Source: Hofstenia miamia
Taxonomy: Eukaryota; Xenacoelomorpha; Acoela
NCBI GenBank assembly: GCA_004352715.1
Contig: SCFE01000001.1
Coordinates: 5,892,202 to 5,956,201, forward strand
Length of the DNA stretch: 64,000 bases
Direction of reading: 5' to 3'
Shown: piece after piece, positions 58,259 to 64,000 of the stretch
Layout of the letters: every line of letters starts with the position of its first letter
Position numbering within the stretch: the stretch's first letter is position 1
Notes under the pieces: generated by a model
Told to the model about the DNA's origin: nothing
What the model saw: only the letters and a program-made list of their open reading frames with translations
Databases searched by the model: none
Made by a program: the position numbers and the translations under genes

Positions 58259-60645
58259 TGTAGAATCTCCAACCAGGCCCATTATGAGTAAATTAAATCT
58301 GTTAATTTAATTCTTAATCAGTTGGGCGGGAAGGGATCTACCTAATCTAATCACTACAAGGATTTGCCACTTTCTGATATTTTAAATTACTCAGTAAAAT
58401 AACAGCCACTATTTAGGTGAAGTTTGCCATGAAGTGATTCCTTTTGGTAGGCATCTGTCCAGCACATTTCTCCACATCAACAATAATCCAGTTTAACATC
58501 GACTGTGAAGTTTTGCCAGCACTCAGCTCAGGGAATGTTTGTTATTTGTAACCTAGTCTACATTAATGTGGATAATAGAAATGACACAATTCAAATTAAC
58601 TCTCTTGTGGTTTTCCATTGTACAATTCAACTAATCAAATAAACTATCAATTGTGTTGTGCAACCTGACATTTCAATAGCTGCTTATTACACAAAGTAGA
58701 ATTTCCACTAATTAATCTGTTAACCAACTGTAAAATTCCAATTAATGCAGCTTTCCATTCTTAGTAAGGTACAGTATTACTAACAACTCATTTAGATGAA
58801 AAGCAGCAAGATGTTTTCAAGTCAGAACCCAATGCTAAGCACTGCAACTCAATGAGGAACGTGGAATGGTAAGGCATCACTAGTTACCATGGAAGATATT
58901 GTAACTCACAGACAAAGCTCATTATGTCAAAATGTTCTCAGTGAATGTGTGTTGCTATTCCCTAGCAATTTAGTGTATTGATTATTCTTGTTATTACCGA
59001 AAAAAATAAATGAATGTTTGCAACTTTTCTGCATTGGCTTATTATGAACCCTACATATAGATAGCTCTAAATATATAAAGCTATAACTAGGCCCTGGTTG
59101 CATGTGAACAATCAATATGGTTGGTAGAAATTGGAAACCCAACAGTTGTAGTTGAAAGTCACACATAATGCTGTCTAAAATGACAGTTACAATAAACAAC
59201 ATGTAATACAATTCAGGGCTTATAGGCACCTCATATGTAAAATAAAGCTTGTTATTACACCTTAGTAATTTGGATTTAAAAGGGTTAGCCTAATTGCAGC
59301 TATCCAGCTGTTAAGTGACATGAGTTATAATGGCAAGTGAACCAGTTGGAAAGCTACAAAAAATAAAAACCCCTACATGTAGACTTAACCTAAGAGTGCA
59401 TGATGGAGGAAGTCCATGGCTACCAGACGCACCGCATTGTGAATAGCTGTATGTGCGTTGGCTCCAAGAGTTGCTTTAGTCGAAAACTGGGGACCACTGG
59501 GTACTCATGTGCTCAGACATTTAGCTTTCCATTGACATGTATAATCAAAGCTGATAATACAAAATAAAAAATTAAATGAAGTAAATTCATCACCAAAGAA
59601 TTCCATTTTATGCTATTTATAATCATATTACATAAACAATTAAACAATTGGCATGTACTTGTTCATATTTCAAACTTGTTTACATTTTGCTAATTTGTTT
59701 GTCTGCTATTGATTAGGGTCATCTAATTAGCTGTAACTATTTGGTCCTTTTAGATTTTGCCTAACCCTTTGCTGATAAACTGCACAATTGTTTTTTTAAA
59801 AATTAAAAGGATAATAATTGTGTTTTGTACAAAAGTATAATTAGATAATTTACTGATAGTTCTCAATTACTTTCTTTATTATGCTTTGTACTCCACAAGA
59901 TTATGCCACAGTAAAATAATTAAAGACAATAGTAATACTAGATTGCCTTTACCAAAAACTATCAACAAAATTATTTATATTACAAACAACTAAATGACTA
60001 GCAGCTTCCTAGCCTACATTTAATACTAACTAGATGAACTATGGTCACATTATCAGTGACATCGTCAACAATTCGGATCTAAAACATTAAGATATATCCT
60101 ACATTTGGCTAACTAGCCCTTTCCGAATTTATTATACTATACATGTTGGCAAACAGAAGATACCAGCTAATCAGAATGTAGAAAAAACCTTAGCTTAAAT
60201 ACATTTCATGGTCAGTGACATAGAACCTTGAATCCTTCCCATCGTGGAATCCTGACCACTACTCAGCATTAACGACTTAGCTAGACATTTAAATTTGATA
60301 ATCAAACCGCAAAAGTAGAAAATTGAAACAATTCTGAAGAATTTATTTCATCATAATAACACTGCGTTTCTTGTATTTATACTATAATAAAAAACAAGTA
60401 CCTGTCGATTTAAAACTCAAATTCATGTAGACTAGTCTGCGTGTTTTAGCTAAAATTAACAAGGGGGTTTATCCTCAGATTTTGGTCAAATTAATTTATC
60501 AACAAATACTTCCTTGTACAATAATTATATTTGATTATTAAATTTTGGTTAGCTAATTTCATTACATTGTTTGCTAAATTTAATTGTTATCATCTTTTTG
60601 ACCTTAGCTTCCTTTTGGCAGCTTTTGTGATGGATTATGCTACAA
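58259..60645 (-). mobile_element. 5' LTR of copy K, interrupted by a type C LTR
   Basis: Plus strand starts TGTAGAATCTCCAACCAGG (58259) and ends GGATTATGCTACA (60645). The outer parts match the LTR at 20946-21760 in reverse. The match breaks at about 58695 and resumes at about 59908. The TATA box (as TATTTATA) is at 60374-60381 and the hairpin at 60228-60278. Confidence 0.75.
58696..59907 (-). mobile_element. Type C LTR nested in the LTR of copy K
   Basis: About 1.2 kb matching 22776-24155, including TTAGTGTATTGATTATTCTT, GGCTTATTATGAACCCTACA and CATTTAGCTTTCCATTGACA. The target duplication may be CACA, but the ends are too diverged to be sure. Confidence 0.55.
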
Positions 60646-60867
60646 TACATTTAGTTGTATATATTTCCCTCTAATGCAAACATAAACTATTAGGCAACTT
60701 AAGGGTTAGCAACTTAGAATGACTGAAAAATTAAAAAGTCATTTTAATTATGCAAAGAATTGATATATAGAAAATATCAAAATTGTATATTCTTGGAAAT
60801 ATCATTACAACAATTTGAAATTTCCTTTATGCAAATACAGCTGTTTGTATCATTAGGTGTAATTTAA

Positions 60868-61035
60868 ATATATATATATATATATATATATATANNNNNN
60901 NNNNNNNNNNNNNNNNNNNNNNNNNNNNNNNNNNNNNNNNNNNNNNNNNNNNNNNNNNNNNNNNNNNNNNNNNNNNNNNNNNNNNNNNNNNNNNNNNNNN
61001 NNNNNNNNNNNNNNNNNNNNNNNNNNNNNNNNNNN

Positions 61036-61064
<29 letters not shown>
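60868..61064. repeat. AT microsatellite with a 141-N gap
   Basis: (AT)n flanks N 60895-61035. 60646-60867 and 61065-61974 contain no feature I can support. Confidence 0.85.
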
Positions 61065-61069
<5 letters not shown>

Positions 61070-61974
61070 CCTTCCTCAGAAAAAAAATTAGGTGCGCCCC
61101 TTCATGTGAGGGATTAAAACGAGCATAGATTGAAATATGCTTAGTTAATTATTGCTTTGTAAAAAAGTAAAAACTGTTGTTGAGCTACTCATGTTGCATA
61201 ATGACAGTAGTGTATTTATGTCTACTTAATGGTTAGTACTGTTTAGGTATTTTTGCACCAGAAAAAACTGAAATTTTGAGAATTTTCCTGAATTTATGCC
61301 TAGCTCAATTCCTGAGACGTTCTGCCTAAGATTTTGTAGATCTCCATAGATATTGTTACGGACAAGCTGAACGTAGTTGGTGCTACCAGGAATAATGTAT
61401 ATACCATTTATTAAATAAATTTTTTCTAAATTTGAATTTAATTAAATAACGTATTATTTTATCTGCATTCCTATATTTTTCTTTGCATCGTTATTAATTT
61501 TATGTGGATATTCATCTCCAAAATAGAAATGAAACATTACAAGAGATATTATTCATATGCATTTGATGTTCATGCAATAACTAATTGCAGTAATATTGAA
61601 ATGCAATTAATTTGAAATAAATATATTGCAATAGAAATTTTATAGCACTACAATATGTAACTATATTACCATATGTAATAAGGTTTAACAACCGTCCAAC
61701 TTTACAAAGACCATTTTCTCTTTGCTTTCAGTGTAATTTGTTAAGATAAGAACATTCCTAGACAGTGGTGGCATCCAAAACTAGGCAAGGAAAAATTTTT
61801 AAGTAACCAAATTAGTATAAATAATAAAATAATAAATAATTATATGTAATATCACTGAGGCGATCTTTTTCAGAAAGATATTTGTAATATTATTTTCTTA
61901 AGTATAAGATTACTCCTAAAGTTCATTAATAAAACATTTTACAGAAAAATTGATGATAATTTCTTTAGTTTTTT

Positions 61975-62351
61975 CTCATCTAATGCCCGAGTGCCCACGG
62001 CCAATTTAACCATTGCTAAAATTCGAGAACTGAAGTGGCAATTGTTACCACACCCCGCCTATTCCCCAGACCTTGCACCCAGCGACTTCCATCTCTTTGG
62101 ACCGATGAAAGATCCACTCCGAGGCGTCAAATTTGATGGAGAAAAGGAAATTCGAGCCGCAGTCAAGAACGTTTTGAACAGCTTCCCGAAATCGTGGATC
62201 GATGAAGGCATGAAGAAGCTGGAGAAGCGCTGGAAGAAGTGCATTGACTTAGAAGGCGATTATGTGGAAAAATAAAATGTAGTTTGTTTAATATATGTTT
62301 TCATGCTTGAATAAATTTGTTTTGTGCAAAACTTTTGGTATGACCCTCGTA
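61975..62351 (+). pseudogene. Mariner transposase C-terminal remnant with its 3' end
   Basis: Open from 61979 to 62275. It begins NARVPTANLTIAKIREL, which follows the HDNARPHTA position of the second catalytic Asp. It continues LLPHPAYSPDLAPSDFHLFG, whose YSPDLAPSDFHLF carries the third Asp of the DD34D mariners. It runs to a normal C-terminus (DLEGDYVEK). TTTTGGTATGACCCTCGTA at 62333-62351 is a mariner-type terminal repeat. The 5' two thirds and the 5' repeat are not found, so the copy is dead. Confidence 0.9.
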
Positions 62352-63051
62352 GTTTTGCAGCAGAACCTGCTGAAAATCAAGTAGTTTGCATTAAATCAAA
62401 TATTTACAAATTTCAGGCAAGACAGTTGATATATCATGCATTTCAAGATATTGAAAACGAATTTTTTGATTTAGAATTGAAACCATGTCAATGATAGCAA
62501 ACTTGAGATTAATTACAAAGTTTTCCAAGATTGAGAAAATTGGAGTAAATATTTAGAACAGAAAATGGCAGTGGAGTGTAATCGCATTTTAATTTCAATT
62601 GTTCATGTTTTTTAAAATATAGTTATTCTTTAAAACTACAATTGCATAGGGATGTGAAACTGGCCTCGGTTTGAGTGCATATGACCAAAATATATTTCAA
62701 AATATGTCACTCTTAATAAAATTTTCAAAGTTACATTTGATTTTTGAATGAATTTGTTGCACATTATTAGAAAAAATTCGTATTTCAGTAAGAATTCCTA
62801 TCAATTTTCTCATTTTTGTTAAAGAAAAACAAATGGGTGGCGTATTCTTATTTAAGAATGTGCACAAGGAATCCGTGGAATAAAAAAATGCAAAAAAACG
62901 TTATCCTAGATAATTAGAACTTCGCTCAAATATACTACCCAATTGACAATCTGACGTCGATTCAACGTCGAGGTATAACGTCGATTTATCTTTCAAAAGA
63001 AAATTTATGGAAAATATGTAAAATCAAAAAATAGGAATAGTATGGAAATCA
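62352..63051. repeat. AT-rich spacer with ACGTCGA repeats
   Basis: No gene. At 62951-62995 the heptamer ACGTCGA occurs three times (GACGTCGATTCAACGTCGAG, then AACGTCGATTT). CpG-rich repeats stand out in this CpG-poor sequence. Confidence 0.45.
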
Positions 63052-63977
63052 ATGGTGGACAATGATGGAGTGAGTAGTTCAAATTGCCAAGACAAATGGA
63101 CGAAAATGGAAAGTAATCCACATGGTCAATTAAACGACAATAGGATGAAAACCATCAGAGAGGCAAGTAATCCCCAAAGCCAATTAAAGGCCATAGGGAT
63201 GAAAGCTGAAGAGGAAAAGGAAACCAAAATTTCTGAGATACAAGAAAAAATTATCAACATTATCCAAAAACTGAAAATGGTAATTGAAAAACACAAATGA
63301 ATCTTCAATTTCAGAGAAATATGTTTGAGACAGGCAATAAGTGAAACACACAAAACCAAAACTACAATGGATAAACCAGTAAAACTACCAGTAAGAAGAG
63401 CTCAATTTCAACTAAAGTGCGCGTGGATGAAAACCAAAGACAAAGAAAGAATACCAGAAATAAAAGAAGAAGATTACAAACACTTAGAACAGAGCAAGAG
63501 AGAGGAACTACGAAATCTATTGAGAAAACATAGTCAAATCTTTAACTTCGGAGAAATAAGCATTGGACAAGCGATTGGCAAAATGTACAAAATCGTAACA
63601 ACAATGTATAAACTGATAAAGCTGCCCATACAGAGAGTAACGGAACAACTGAAAGATGAATATAACAGAATACTGAATGAACTTATAGACAACAAGATAA
63701 TAAAACTAAACAAAAGCCCATACTTAGTTCCAACAGTGTTTGTCAAACAGGGCCAAAAGCACAGGCTATGTATAGATTTCAGAAAACTGGACGAGGTAAT
63801 GAAAAAAGATTCATATTCACTACTGAGAATAGAAAACATGCTCTATGAGGCAAGGAGGCAAGCAAACATAAATACTTCACATCAATTGATCTATGTAAAT
63901 CATACTGGCAAGTGCAAATGGAACCCAAAGACATAGAAAATACGGCGTTCAAAACACCATATGAGCTATACAAATGG
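63052..63977 (+). pseudogene. Protease-RT linker and RT start, copy L
   Basis: Begins with two linker repeats of the RFKG type (SNPHGQLNDNRMKT and SNPQSQLKAIGMKAEEEKE). The RT entry block occurs twice: IFNFREICLRQAI...DKPVKLPVRR at 63301-63402 and IFNFGEISIGQAI...KLPIQRVTEQL at 63540-63648. RT fingers then read LIDNKIIKLNKSPY and LCIDFRKLDEV. After a frameshift near 63862 it continues YFTSIDLCKSYWQVQME. It runs into an AT microsatellite at the window end (63977-64000). Confidence 0.8.
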
Positions 63978-64000
63978 ATATATATATATATATATATATA

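Noticed and set aside
61065-61974. 5' half of the mariner element
   Set aside because: Searched by eye for the complementary terminal repeat and N-terminal transposase motifs. None found.

Overview
AT-rich, gene-poor eukaryotic DNA, almost certainly from an invertebrate animal. The evidence is the mobile-element mix (Ty3/gypsy-like LTR elements, a Penelope-like element, a LINE, an intact Tc1 transposon and a mariner remnant), spliced-looking host exons and recurrent CpG decay. I do not assign a species. The scaffold contains four 1000-N gaps (5220-6219, 7619-8618, 10189-11188, 34194-35193) and several shorter ones. Some repeat structure may therefore be assembly-made.

Most of the window (1-34 kb, 47-60 kb, 63-64 kb) is nested debris of one gypsy-like family. 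I call its copies A (1-4671, -), B (6220-7566, +), C (8881-10188, -), D (13480-20945, +), E (22367-22775, -), F (24193-28329, -), G (31415-34140, -), H (47433-48714, -), J (52281-55758, +), K (55759-58258, -) and L (63052-64000, +). Pieced together, the element is LTR (about 1.1-1.3 kb, TGTAGCATCATCC...GGAGGATGTTACA) / gag with a CCHC knuckle / retropepsin / RT-RNase H / integrase / a linker with repeated RFKG motifs / a large third ORF / LTR. The third ORF (ORF3) sits where env would be but has no visible signal peptide or membrane anchor, and I do not recognise it. It is seen in five copies plus one diverged lineage (H). All copies are broken. Two solo LTRs with 4-bp target duplications are clear: 16407-17530 inside the integrase of D, and 29939-31250 inside another LTR. 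A second, related LTR type lies at about 22776-24155 and 58696-59907. A second gypsy family leaves a gag and RT remnant at 50.5-51.3 kb.

The middle (35-47 kb) is different. Three candidate host exons lie at 35194-35295 (+, membrane segment), 36419-36745 (-) and 36994-37773 (+, beta-propeller-like). They are followed by Penelope-like fragments with hammerhead-type motifs. A complete Tc1-type transposon (38699-40113) with an intact 342-residue DD34E transposase sits inside one of these fragments. A longer Penelope-like copy (41.9-45.5 kb) has its RT domain interrupted by ten head-to-tail copies of a 161-bp segment.

The best candidates for something undescribed are ORF3, the RFKG linker repeats and the conserved LTR hairpin. 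The only gene that looks intact and potentially functional is the Tc1 transposase.
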